Below are positions 1-11,000 of a DNA stretch of 64,000 nucleotides, piece by piece (the first letter of the stretch is position 1; every line of letters starts with the position of its first letter). Source of the stretch: Crotophaga sulcirostris (taxonomy: Eukaryota; Chordata; Aves; Cuculiformes; Crotophagidae); assembly GCA_013397455.1 (NCBI GenBank), contig VYZB01000057.1, positions 2,561,072-2,625,071 of the forward strand, written 5' to 3'. The notes under the pieces are model-generated. The model saw nothing but the letters and a program-made list of their open reading frames with translations. It was not told the DNA's origin and searched no databases. The position numbers and the translations under genes were made by a program.

Positions 1-300
1 GTGGAGCAGCCCCTTCCTCCCGGCACAGCTGCCGCCTCCGCGTCCTAGGGGTGTCGGCAGCCTTTCTCGCACCGTAGTTGCCGGGAGGCGGGTGCCGGTG
101 CCGGCAGACGCGCTCCCCGCGCCTTCCCAGCCGCCCCCTCCCGCCCGCAGCGCCCCGATGAGCCGGCGGTGCCCGCACCGGGCCGCCCCCCCCGCTCCGG
201 GTGGTGCGCGGGGAGCCGGGGCGGCGGGAGCGGGGCAGGCGGTGGCGAGGCCGCTTCTGCCCGGGGTGGCCACACCTGTGAGCCTGGGCTGCCCTCCCTG
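1..300. promoter_or_regulatory. CpG-island-like GC-rich block, probably the FABP5 promoter-proximal edge
   Basis: The first 270 or so bases are packed with CG dinucleotides and G/C runs, unlike the AT-rich DNA that follows. A GC-box core (GGGGCGG) is at 218-224. In vertebrates, unmethylated islands like this usually mark promoters and first exons. FABP5 exon 1 (N-terminal start through the residues before GVG) is not seen here or anywhere up to 2970. The block is therefore best read as the downstream shoulder of an island whose core and exon 1 lie just before position 1, that is, the start of intron 1. It could instead belong to an unrelated upstream or antisense transcript. GC excess is seen; the promoter role is inferred. 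Confidence 0.55.
210..235 (+). other. potential G-quadruplex motif in the GC-rich block
   Basis: Four G-runs lie at 210-213, 218-221, 226-228 and 232-235, separated by loops of 4, 4 and 3 bases. This satisfies the usual intramolecular quadruplex pattern on the + strand. It overlaps the GC box at 218-224. Motif only; folding is not shown. Confidence 0.5.
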
Positions 301-314
301 CAGTCCCCTTGGAG

Positions 315-772
315 GCATGGAATCGCCTTGCCGGAAAAGACCTCTGAGATCATCGAGTCCAGCCGTACCTGTCCACTGCCAAACCCTGTCCCTGAGCACC
401 TTAGCTGCCCCTCTTTTAAACACCTCCAGGGATGGTGACTCAGCCATCTCCTTGGGCAGCCCCGGCCTGGTGCCTGACAGCCCTTTCTGTAAAGAAATTT
501 TTCCTGATGTCTAATTTGAATTTTCCTGATGTCTAACCTCCCCTGCCGCAGCTTGCAGCCATTTCCCCTCATCCTGTCACCTGTCACTTGGGAGAAGAGA
601 CCAACACCCTCTTCACTACAACCTCCTTTCAGGCAGTTGTAGAGAGCGATAAGATCTCCCCTCAGCCTCTTCTTCTCCAGGCTAAACAACCCCAGTTCCC
701 TCAGCTGCTCCTTGTAAGACTTGTTCTCCAGCCCCTTCACCAGCTTCATGGTTCTTTTTTGGACACACCTTG
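315..772 (-). mobile_element. CR1 LINE 3' fragment, antisense in FABP5 intron 1
   Basis: Read on the minus strand, this encodes the C-terminal part of the CR1 reverse-transcriptase protein: [20 protein letters not shown] at the right end, then GDLIALYN and [12 protein letters not shown]. It runs into the non-coding 3' end, whose complement contains the typical 'gatctcagaggtc' stretch near 330-350. The frame is broken after the RGNG region, so it is a dead copy. The 5' end is truncated near 772, as is usual for CR1, and the 3' end lies near 315, beside the GC-rich block. The terminal octamer repeats are degenerate. Boundaries are by eye, within about 10 bases. Confidence 0.88.
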
Positions 773-2970
773 AGTGTCTCCTCCCAAAAAAGCCAAACTG
801 GATGAACAGCATATGGGTAACTGACAGCTGAGGACACTGCCAGGGGCTGTTTGTATTCTCCCGTGGGTAGCACCCTCGTCGCAGAAAGATAGTCCTGGCT
901 TGTTATCCCCACTTCCAGGTTGCTGTACATTTTGCAACACAAAGTTGCTGAATCAAGAGGAGACCTAAAGCCAGGAGCCTCAAGTTCAGGTTTACCCTGC
1001 GAGCATCTCGGTGACAGACACCTTGCAGTCTGTGTATAGCCCAGGAGCTATTATTTTCTGCAATTTATTCACTGCTGACAGCTAGGATGCTTTCTCAAGA
1101 AGTGGAAGATGTGGCCTTGAATGGCTTTGGAGTGAGGAGAGGAAGGTATTTAGGTCTTGTGCTCTTCATGTGAAACACAAAAGGCATCGCAGCATTTACC
1201 CGCTGCAGACAGTGGTGGCTGTAATTGCATTTTGTGAGAAGCCTGTCAGTATGTGGTAGCTATGATGTGAGAAGGCCTTCAGGACTGAGCCCTTTGAGAG
1301 ACTTTGGAGGAAATTCAAGAATTTTAAGCTCAGCTCAGTTCAGCCATGGATTAGGATGCCACAGTGTTCACATCTAGGGCTAGGCATGTGCCAAGTTGCA
1401 ACTTCAAAGTAGGAATTAAGTGCTGCAACTGCAGAGCACCTCCCATGTGTAGGCAGCAACTGAGTATTGTTTGGTTGGTTTTAGATCGCGATCTTAAACC
1501 TGTCACTTTTCCTTTTTACAATTACAATTTAGGCAATTAAATTTACTCCAAGTCACATTTTAGGAGCCACTCCTTTATTGGATCTAACCCTCGCTGACTA
1601 CTTACGAAACTCCCTACCTTTGATCCTACCGATGCACCATAAATGAGATTCTGCAGTTTCTGCTCACTCTGTATAAAAGAATATTTGAGGATAAAGTCGT
1701 TTGAATTTCTTCACTCCTTGCCATATGGAAAACGTACATGGCTCATCTCTGTTTAGGTGGATCCCAAGGCATGGCCGATCAGATAGCTCACTGATTACTC
1801 TGGGCTGGCCAACAGCAAAGGGATGGGTGGGGTTACTGTGGCAATGATTTCCAATTCTGGTCAGAAAAGCTGGACAAAGGAGGACTGCTTTTTGCTCTGC
1901 AGGCTTAAGCTTAAGGCTCCTTCCTGGAATCCTAATTGAGTCTGTAAAAACAGTGTCTGGGAAGTACTTTGTGATTTCCACCTCCCAAGGAAACTGTAAA
2001 CTTTGCTTTGCAGATTCACTCCTCATTCCAGTATCCTGTACATTCCTAGGGAGTGCTGTGCTGTTATGTGACATTTTCTAACTACAATAGCTCTGTAGCC
2101 CAGACACTCACTGACTTGGTGGCACTTTCTGCTCCATTCGGTTGTTTATCAATTCTTGATTCAGATGTGCACTTTCCAATTTGATGGAATCGCATCTACT
2201 GCCTGACTACGCTCTTATCCATATGTCCATCCTTCAGATCAAAGACTCAAGCAAAACACTCAAACAGTGCATGCAGGGATTGAAATAGGGTGAATCTTTT
2301 TTGCTGGAGAGTTTTGAGGGCTGCTGTCTCCAGATGATGCATTTTCATCATTCACAAGGCTCACTTCTCTCATGGTCCTTTTTTTGGAGGGGGATGTTGG
2401 GGATTATTATCATTATTTTGCATGATAGTGGTTTTCTAATTCACAGCTCCATACTTTGGATACAGATGTAGAAGGTGAACATATATTAAAAATTGCCTCT
2501 TTGCGCTTGTGTACAGAGTGATAGAGTGTTGCTTGAGTAAGTTGAAACAGACATGCAGGTGAATTTTTCTGTCAGTTGAAAATCATCTGCAGAATTTTTA
2601 AAGTGTTCAGAACCTGAAGGGAATAACCTTACATTAATTTAAGCTTTTGTTTTCCTGTTTCTTGTTTATTTCTATTTGTAAAAATTCAATGCTGAGTTTT
2701 GGGACATCCTCAAGTCCTCTAGGGGGTAAAACAGATTTAACTTTACTTCCCTGAGGAAGCTTAAGAGTAACCCTGCAAATAAACATTTTTCCTTTCTCAT
2801 CAGTGAAAAACATCCTTTAAAACATCCTCTTTCCTTGTGTCTCTTGATCTTTGATTCTAAAATGTACTTTAGTGCCTAATTAAATGGGAATTAAGTCTTT
2901 GAATTCTTTTGTGGGCTTAAGCCTTAGGGTTTAACTGACTTTGTGACACTCTATGCCTTTTGCCTTGCAG
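773..2970 (+). other. remaining FABP5 intron 1 sequence, no gene seen
   Basis: Unique-looking AT-rich intronic DNA between the CR1 copy and exon 2. It ends in a polypyrimidine-flanked acceptor (ccttttgccttgcag, AG at 2969-2970). I looked for a FABP exon 1 here and saw none. An antisense open frame at 1664-2074 (136 codons) has no family resemblance that I recognise and is probably chance. No repeats are clear to the eye. Confidence 0.6.
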
Positions 2971-3143
2971 GTGTGGGTATGGCCATGAGAAAAATGGGAA
3001 GCATGGCCAAACCAGATGTTTACATTATTAAGGATGGGGACACAATCACTGTAAAAACAGAAAGCACTTTCAAAACTTCACAGTTCAGCTTCAAGCTTGG
3101 TGAGAAGTTTGAGGAAAACACATTAGATGGCAGGAAAACTCAG
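2971..3143 (+). CDS. FABP5: FABP5 exon 2 (173 bp)
   Basis: Begins in phase 1: the last base of exon 1 must supply the G that completes the glycine codon before VGMAMRKMG. Ends exactly on the Gln codon of DGRKTQ, followed by the donor gtcagt at 3144. It encodes the end of the helical lid and beta strands B to E of the barrel, including the FKLGEKFEE strand. The 173 bp length equals the usual second-exon length in vertebrate FABP genes. The acceptor is ttgccttgcag. Confidence 0.94.
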
Positions 3144-4791
3144 GTCAGTATACTAGACTTGCTACGGAAAAACCACAATTCTTTGGCTGTTTTACAGATG
3201 GAGATACTATTTAAAAATCAGTTTTGACATTCATGCTAACAATGCTTTATTTAATGAACAGCTGTCGATGTAAGTCTCATTGAAATACATTCTTTTTCCT
3301 GGATTAAGCAACTTCCAAAGAGGGAAAATGCTGAAACCAATGATGTCTTGTGTATTTTGTGGGTTTCAATTTGTTGCAGAAGCATTGTGTTAGTAAAACT
3401 AACAGACCTCTAAATCCATGTTAAAGCCAAATGCCACTTCATTTGAAGCCTGTGGAAAAGATCCCATTGATGTTTAATCAGAGGCAATTCAGCCGTAGGG
3501 TTAACCTTCTGCTCAGTCTCGTATTTGCATAACAAGAGAGCCTGGTTCAGTGTGCGATGGGATAACAGACACAGAAGGCATACAAGTGAATCACAGTCCC
3601 TAATCTCCAGTTTTAGAATGCAAAGAGCTTCTCCCCATACTGAGCAGGGAGAATAGTTGAATCATTTAGGTTGCAAAAGACCTTTTAAGATCATCAAGTC
3701 CAACCCTTAACCCATAACATTGTCAAGTTCACCACTAAACATGTCCATAAGCACCACAACTACACATCTGTTAAATAGCTCCAGAGATGGTGACTCCACC
3801 ACTTCCCTGGGCAGCCTGTTCCAGTGCTTGACAAGCCTTTTGGTGAATAAATATTTCCTAATATTCCATCTAAACCTCCCATGCTGAAACTTGAGGCCAT
3901 TTCCTCTCATCATGTCACTTGTTACCTGGGAGAAGAGACTGACAGTCACCTCACTACAACCTCCTTTCAGGCAGTTGTGGATAATGATAAGGTCTCCCCT
4001 TGGTGTCCTTTTCTCCAGGCTAAATAACCCCAGTTCCCTCAGTTGTTCCTCATAAGACTTGTGCTCCAGATCCTTCATATTAATCGAAAAGGGGGTGAAC
4101 CACAAAGAAGCCCTCAATATGTCTCACTCAAATGCTTGTGTGAGTGGTCTCAACACCCACAGCCACACACTGGCAATTCATCTCTTATGGCAAGGTCAGA
4201 TGAATGTTACACAAAAGCTGAAAGCCTATGTACAAAAAGATAAACAGAGAACTCTGTCTACTCTTGTTCACTGAAATTTTGCATGCTGTCAAAGGTCAGC
4301 CTGATGCAGGAATGTGTCAGAGCACCAAGTGAAAAAGCAGTGAGTTATTGTAAGAAGAGGATCCTGGCCTTGTAGATGTCAATGGCAAAATTACTGTTGA
4401 GTGGGCTGAGGGGGGAATTTTTCCTTTAGAATAAGGTCTTGGAGAGCCTCAGTCTCCATCCAATGTCATGAGTAAAACATTGATGTTTGGGTTCTTGTTT
4501 CAGACCCTTGTCAACTTAAAAGATGATGGATCGTTGATTCAAGAGCAGGAATGGGATGGCAAGAAGACCATAATAACACGGAAACTAGTGGATGGACAAT
4601 TGGTGGTGGTGAGTTTAGTCCCACTTTCCGATCTCTGAGAGCTGCTGGCTCTGTAGCAGCCTGGAAAGTAACTCTAAAAGTTCTTTTGCTTTATAGCCTG
4701 TACTGAGGCATATTAATAAGTCCATCTCTTTATCTTCTAGGAATGTGACATGAATGGTGTCAAGTGTACTAGAGTCTACCAGAAAGCATGA
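2971..4791 (+). CDS. FABP5: fatty-acid-binding protein 5 (epidermal type), exons 2-4; exon 1 outside the window
   Basis: Coding segments are 2971-3143, 4504-4608 and 4741-4791 (TGA at 4789-4791), giving 108 codons after the split glycine. FABPs are small cytosolic beta-barrels that carry long-chain fatty acids; FABP5 delivers them to nuclear PPAR-beta/delta and to lipid enzymes. The closest family member by eye is FABP5: [41 protein letters not shown] and a C-terminal CTRVYQKA. Ligand-carboxylate residues are kept: Arg in ITRKL, and the Arg/Tyr pair of CTRVY. Both cysteines typical of FABP5 (ECDMNGVKC) are present, arguing against FABP4, PMP2 and FABP7. The RK pair of the helix-turn-helix nuclear-import patch is also kept. 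The exon pattern, 173 bp second exon and phase-1 first intron are standard for the family. Exon 3 is one codon longer than in human FABP5. No stops or frameshifts occur, so the gene looks functional. Exon 1 (roughly 25 codons) must lie upstream. Confidence 0.93.
3144..4503 (+). other. FABP5 intron 2 (1360 bp)
   Basis: Donor CAG|gtcagt and acceptor ctt-gtttcag are canonical. The intron carries one antisense CR1 copy at about 3655-4076; the rest is unremarkable AT-rich sequence. The open frame at the exon 2 end runs a further 28 codons into the intron before a TGA (about 3227), so intron retention would add a short nonsense tail. Confidence 0.85.
3655..4076 (-). mobile_element. CR1 LINE 3' fragment, antisense in FABP5 intron 2
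   Basis: On the minus strand the frame reads [36 protein letters not shown], then [20 protein letters not shown] and the C-terminal region of the CR1 polymerase. The open frame is nearly continuous for about 120 codons, so this copy is less decayed than the one in intron 1. The 3' tail (complement of gaatcatttaggttgcaaaag) is at the left end near 3655-3685. The 5' end is truncated near 4076, within the LVKGLE region. Confidence 0.9.
4504..4608 (+). CDS. FABP5: FABP5 exon 3 (105 bp)
   Basis: Thirty-five codons from [10 protein letters not shown] through KLVDGQLVV, flanked by acceptor tttcag and donor gtgagt. It contains the conserved QEWDGK turn and the ITRKL strand, whose arginine contacts the fatty-acid carboxylate. 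Human FABP5 has 34 codons here. The extra residue falls in the LKDDGS turn, where human has one acidic residue fewer. The exon begins and ends on codon boundaries. Confidence 0.94.
4609..4740 (+). other. FABP5 intron 3 (132 bp)
   Basis: Very short phase-0 intron: donor GTG|gtgagt at 4609 and acceptor tatcttctag ending at 4740. The tract before the acceptor (ccatctctttatcttctag) is a good polypyrimidine run. No other element is seen. Confidence 0.9.
4741..4791 (+). CDS. FABP5: FABP5 exon 4, coding part
   Basis: Sixteen codons, [16 protein letters not shown], then TGA at 4789-4791. This is the last two beta strands. The Arg and Tyr of CTRVY are the carboxylate-binding pair of the family. The two cysteines match the pair that can form a disulphide in FABP5. 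The chain ends QKA, where human FABP5 ends EKVE, so it is one residue shorter at this end. Confidence 0.94.
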   Translation, partial: ECDMNGVKCTRVYQKA

Positions 4792-5000
4792 GGACTTCTT
4801 CATGTTCAGTAGGAACTTGCTACAAACAACTCAGTTCAGTGGACAGCGTACACTCCATATTTTCCTTTTCCCTGTTTTCTAGTATTTCAATGGACTGAGT
4901 AGCTGAGTGCAATCCTTTTTAAAAGCCGTGATATAACTATTATGTAACTATCCTGAAGTTATGAAGCTATTAAATAAAATTGTCAAATATGTGAAGTGGA
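4792..5000 (+). terminator. FABP5: FABP5 3' UTR and polyadenylation region
   Basis: The stop codon is followed by about 180 bases of AT-rich UTR and a canonical AATAAA at 4973-4978. Cleavage is expected some 10-30 bases later, at about 4990-5005, where a GT-rich stretch (tgtcaaatatgtgaagtgg) follows. No other AATAAA is nearer the stop. The signal is seen; the exact cleavage site is inferred. Confidence 0.8.
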
Positions 5001-8000
5001 AATGTTGTTACTACAGTGGAATTTTAAAGTGAGGTTTTATAAAAACTCAGTTTGGTTTTAGGCTCTACTACAAATTGCCTTCAGTTCACGATAATGCAAT
5101 ACATGGCAATGAACAGTTAATAGCAAGCTGAATTTTGACAGGCATTATTAATTGCTAAGGTAGTAAAATATGAAATGGAAAAAACATTCATAGTTCAGGC
5201 TCTAGAGTTGCTTTTAACTCGCATGTTACAAATTAAATAGAATTGGTTTGGTATAAGTAAGAGATAAGCTTTGTTGGTGTTTAAGTAGAAAAATGTATTT
5301 TCAGAGGTTACTTTTTTTCATGTTTCAAACCCACAAATTTCTTATCTGAAAAAATATATACTAGTGAGCCAATGGACACGATAAACTTAAGCAAGCACAT
5401 AAATGCTTTACTTAAAGGAAGCCTTATTTTGAGAATATTCTTTGTTTTCCTAGCAAAATTCTTATCTCCTCTCTAGTAACGTTCTAAGAATTATTAACCA
5501 AAATCTACTGAAATACTGCCTAAAACATAAAACCTCATTTTATTTTTTTTAAACTGGCTTGAAACACCGAGCAATGGAGTTTATATGCTTTTAAGTGCCA
5601 TAATAAAAAATCAGAAAGATCAGTGTCTTGAGTATTACTTTTACACCAGTTGGGGAACAGAGTCTATAATGCTACTATTCTTCCAAAAAATGTCAAGTCA
5701 GACAAAATTAATAAGGTTTAGGTGAATTTTTGTCACACCAGCCAAACATGTCCTAAAAGTGAAAGTGTTCGACAACAGGTAATGAGCATATTTCTATCAG
5801 GTTCAGAAGCCTAGGGGATCATACAGTTGCACACTTCAAGTTTGTAGCATCAGTCGTAGAATCCATTGATACTTCAATCCTACTGGTGTTTTAGCTGCTC
5901 AGTCATATCACTGAACTTCCCTAAGAGCAGAAAAGTCTGTTCTTTTATACTCATCCTACTAACAATGGAAAATTAACTTTTCCATAATTTTGTACCATTT
6001 ATCTTTTCATAATTTCCTGATGTTTATGAATCATTCCCTTTACCTATGTCATCTGAAAGGATTTGTTCATATCTTGTAATTTTTTTCATCTCTTGCATTT
6101 TTTTCACGACCTGTATAGAAGTAAATATTTTTCCCGATCTCCTAATGTCTCCTTTCTGAGTTGTCTGATCTTCATATCATGTTCATTTAGTACTTTTCCT
6201 GACTTGAATGTGAACCCTGAAGATCTATGTTGTATTCTTATATGCGACATTAGAAACAGATTTTTTTGTTACTAGGGGAAGGAATCTCCCCGTAGGAACA
6301 ACAGAAGCAGAAAACAAACTGATCTGATGAGGAACCTAGTAAGATTACAAGCAGAAATACACTAAGTAGCAGCAGGAGAATGGGTGCAGCAATCCAGGGC
6401 ATGCTATGACAATCCTACCTCCTTTCCAAAAGAAACATTAGGGCTTTAAATATGACATTATACTTTCTTTAGAGTCACTAGTCTATCACTTACTGTTGCT
6501 TGTTTACTTTTCTGATGCTGAGTAGTGTTAATTGTTTATCTTTCATTTGAATAGAAAAAGCTTCCAATGTCTTTTATAGGACATCCGTTCTGATTACTAT
6601 GAGATCACTTCTAGTAAAACAAAGGGCGAAAGACCACCTTTAAAGAGCGATTTCCTTTGGAAACAAGACTTATAAAGTCTCTGTGTGTGTGTGCGTGCTC
6701 TCTGATTTCAGCCACATGTGAAGTAGAGACTAGAGGTCTCAAAGATAATTATTCTTCCACAAACATCATGAAAATAGACGGCCTGATGAAGGAGATGATA
6801 GACCATTAAAGTGCCTTGATGATGGAAAGACTGCACATGGAAGTGACTCTTTGTTTGACATTGAATGGAAGAAAAGCATTATAAGCCCTCTTGGCACACA
6901 AAAGCTATCTTAAACACAAAAGTCTACCAATGGTAAGACACAGATCAACAGGAAACAGGAATTCTTTAGAGCTAATTCTCCAGAACTACTTAGGCTGTCA
7001 TATTTTTATATCTCGCTGTCTTCCCTCTGCTGTTTCCATAACAGGAGAATTTGGGGGTTTGGTTTGTTCTGAGTTTTTGGGGTTGGCTTGAACTGGGCTA
7101 AAGGAGTAGAAAATGGAGTTGTTTGGTAATTTAGATCTGATATTCTACCACGCTAGAAATCTCTTGTCTGGGCTTTCCAGGAACACTAACAGCACTGTGC
7201 TTTGGGGAGAGGGTACTGGCTCTGTACAATACTCAGACTATCAAAGATTTTCCTGTTATGGTTTGGTTGTATGATTTATTTCAAAATTGTTATCCTCCTC
7301 TGCCTGCAATCTCTGCAGATAATACTGGCCTTTCCTCTTCCTCTCCCCTCCCTACCTCACACATGCACTTCAGATCAAAGTTTTTTAAAAAAACATAAGT
7401 CAGTGATGGGAAATGTCTCAGTTTTCTCAGGTTGTCGTCCCACTGTTAGCTGCTGTTAGCTGTCCTAAAAAAAGGCAGTGATTATTTCTTCAAATGTGGG
7501 GGTCAAGTGTAGGAAGATAATTTTGCTCTGCCAGTAGCTACTTGGACAATATTGACTGTGAAACTCAAACATCCACAAAGAAAATGAATCATTCAATAGG
7601 CATTATTTTTTTTTTTCAGGTTAGAGCATAAAAAATTAATATTGTTAATTCTAGTGAGTATAAACAATGAAGAACCTTATCTACCTCTACATAATATTAC
7701 ATCAAATAAATTCTGTTGTTCATAAAGCAGTTCATTCAAAGTATCTCTTATTAAAGTCAGGTGTTGAAAACAAGTGCCCCATAAGTATTTTTCAGGGCCT
7801 GAAGAGGCCTTGACCACAGGGCTTCCTCTGACCCCTGCCCATGAGCCCAAGAGCCCCATTTCAGCTCAGCCTGAGGCGTCACTCCATGCCTGAGTTAGTT
7901 GTCACAGGGTAAGTCTCCTGCTCGGATTGTACACAAAAATTCATACATTAAACTTATTTCTGTGAAGGAACTGCCTGTTTTCCAGAAATACAAGCAGTAA

Positions 8001-11000
8001 TGCAGGCCAGCTCCAACCAAGTCTTTGTTGGTGACTCCTCCTCTGTCTGAGTATGTGCTAACACAACAAATGGGTTACAAGCCCCTTATACTATGTTGAT
8101 TATTTGTGTTTGTAAGGGAAAAAATCCCACACAGTACGATAGTGGGTGGGAGCAAGTTAACATATATTAGTTATTCTTTGATGCCTCATTTCAGTTCCAT
8201 TGTTTAGTCCTGGGAGGATTTAGCACTATTTTCATACAGTCTGGAGAAAATCCAGCATCTGTGTAAACACTTTTTTGTCCCATGGTTCCCCTTCTAGCTT
8301 TGGCTTTTCAGCCCTTGTACATCAAATTAAGCTTTTGTTGACACTTCCCAGAATGGTTTTACTTCTTACTATTACTTCAGAGGAAAAGGAAACACTATTA
8401 GAGCCCCTGCTCCCAAGAGTGAATTTGGGTTCTTTTCCAGCAAAAATGTTTGCAAAACAAATTCCCTCTACCAGATGCTCTTAATTATATTCTGCAGATA
8501 TTTACAGGTGAAGTCCATTATAGTTTCAGAAGAAATGTCAAGTTTCAGCAATAAGTGCAATACAGGATCAGTTTCAGGTAATGTCCTGCATAAACCTACT
8601 GAACGCTAAGTATTATAGTTGAGACTTTAAAATAAATAACATATTTGTCATTAATCAGAGATGTACACTTTGAAATTCAACACCAGAAGACAAATATTCC
8701 ACTTGAGGACTATGCCTACTACTTATTTAGGACTGGACATTTGCTGTCACACTCCTAGCATCTGGTTCCTGCAGAAATTTATGCTGCTTGAAATCAATGA
8801 GTCTATCTTCAAAAAAACAGGCATTAACTAAGGATGCAGATCAGCTCATTGTGCAGTGCAAGTGTCCAACAGAAAATCAAGGGACTGAGTGTAATTTTCA
8901 GTGCATTACTGCTGCCCATCCCATGGATATTCTCGCTCTGTGGCTTGATGTCTTCTGGGACCATGTGGTATGGTGAACAGCAAATTTGAAATCCTAAAGA
9001 AAAGGAGCAGCTTGCATCTACTGACCTCAACAGGAACCTTGAACTGAGACCAGAAAGTCCATGGCAGGGATTTTCTGGAAATTCCTGAAGTACAAGGGCT
9101 CTTTGGGTACATGGAAAGTTGAGCTGAAGACAACTCAAACTGACTCCTTGTTCTAGAAATTATGGCCAGGCCTTGTTATGGCTTTGCAATTTGATTCTGT
9201 AAATAGCTTGATGAAATAGAAGAGAGCAATTAATGCAAAATATCATTAATACTTCCCCTTCCCAAAATGTCTAAAGCAGTAACTGATGCTGGCATTTACT
9301 CTCCATGCTTTTTATTGTTTCATCTCCACTCATTCTCCTAAACCACCTAGATTTGTACAGATTTAATCACATGTATATAAAGTTTAGAAAAACAGTGTTT
9401 ATTCTTTTGTATTTATTTTTCTCTCTTACTGAGATGCAGAATGAAAATACAGGCTGCATATCTTTATCAGGGGCATTGAATAATCATATTCTTTTTGCTG
9501 AATTAATGGGATGTGGTTCTTCCCTTTAACTAGTTTAACTGATAGCAGCTTTTCTGAAACAGCAACAGAAGAGAGGAAGCCAATTGATTAAAACAGAAAT
9601 CACAGGAGCCTCAGTGCCTTAGCATCTTCAGTCCCCCTTGTCATGTATTTGCACAACATAATTCATGCTTATCTAAGCCTACACACTATCCCTCTGAATG
9701 TTTGCTTTCTTCAATAAGATTCTTCTTTTTTCCTATTACGTTTGAGATTATCAGGTCTCTTGGATCCAGATTCTGAGTGTCCAGCTGGTGTGATTACTGG
9801 AATAGGGATTAAGAAAGGTAAGAATAAATATAGCTGCATCTTGTTCAGTTTCTTAACTTTCTCTTTTATTTTATTTATTTTTTAATAATTTTTTCCTAAC
9901 TCTTTGTTTTTTAGCATCAAGAGAATGAAGAAAACTAAGTGCACAACTTTCCCTCTACATGCAGAGTTATCCATGGCAACCAACTTGAAAGTCTCATTTT
10001 AAAGTAGTTTATGTCTAAGCAATATTTGCCCCAGATTTAACTGGTCCCATATCTACCTTGTTCTTATGCTTGTGCTAAAATGGTTTTAAGCAGAGCTTTC
10101 TCCAGTATTTAGTCAGTATAGCCCTGACCTAGAAAAGTAGATAGATAGTAGTTAAGTAGATAAGCACTTTTCCAAAAAGCAATTCTCTGTTGGATTGAGT
10201 TTTTTAAACAGTGACAGTGTTATTATTTTCTGAATGTAATTTATGATAATCAAATGAAGTAAACAATTTAATCTGGAAAGATCTTGTTCCTTTATTAATC
10301 TGTCAGTGAGAGCTCTACAGACCTGGAAGAACCTTGATCATGTCTGGATGGAACTGGGACTCAAGTTTCAAGCTGGAACTTGGAGATTTGTAGCTCAATT
10401 TTTGCTGGGTCCTGTCTTGTTGCAGTCTTAAATTTACAGGGTTCTCTGATTTTCCCTCAAAATTTAGATCTTTTCCCAGCAAGTTACCCAGATATGTCGT
10501 ACATACATTGCTCTTGGAAGTTAGCCAATGACATCATTCCTTTGTGGTAAATATTTAAGACACAGTCTGTAGAAGTTTCTCAAGTTATTTCTCCTCATTT
10601 GGTCTGCAAAGAAGAGAGAAGGAACAATTCATGTTAAACACCCTTTGGTATGATATGTCCAGAATAATAAATCTGGGAAGAAAGGTATCTCCAGAGTTTT
10701 TTCTCTGTTAAAAAACCATAAATCTGAAACATTACCTATCTTTGGAAAATAAAGTGTACAAAACCCTTTGAAATATTTTAAAAAAGCATAGAAAAAGCTC
10801 AGATCATCAGCCATAGGTATCGTTCATGTATAATAGATAGTGACTTCTTTAGCGACTGTCGCTGGACAGCTCTCCTTGTGAGTAAAAGCATGGTTTGTTT
10901 GAGAGGTTGTCCAGACATGTACTGGAATTTCCCTTTTTACCAGCTGATAAGTCTTTTTGTCAATTTTGTTTTTGTTCCACTCTGATCAGCTATTTTCTTA

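Noticed and set aside
92..514. 140-codon plus-strand open frame across the GC block
   Set aside because: Stop codons are scarce in GC-rich DNA, and the frame runs into an antisense CR1. No known protein words.
3144..3227. Extension of the FABP5 exon 2 frame into the intron as a 94-codon protein
   Set aside because: The canonical donor at 3144, the 173-bp exon length and the matching exon 3 show that splicing ends the exon at 3143.
7741..7920. GC-richer patch with 'ctccatgcctgagttagttgtcac', possibly an old LTR piece
   Set aside because: No LTR ends, target duplication or polyadenylation layout could be found.
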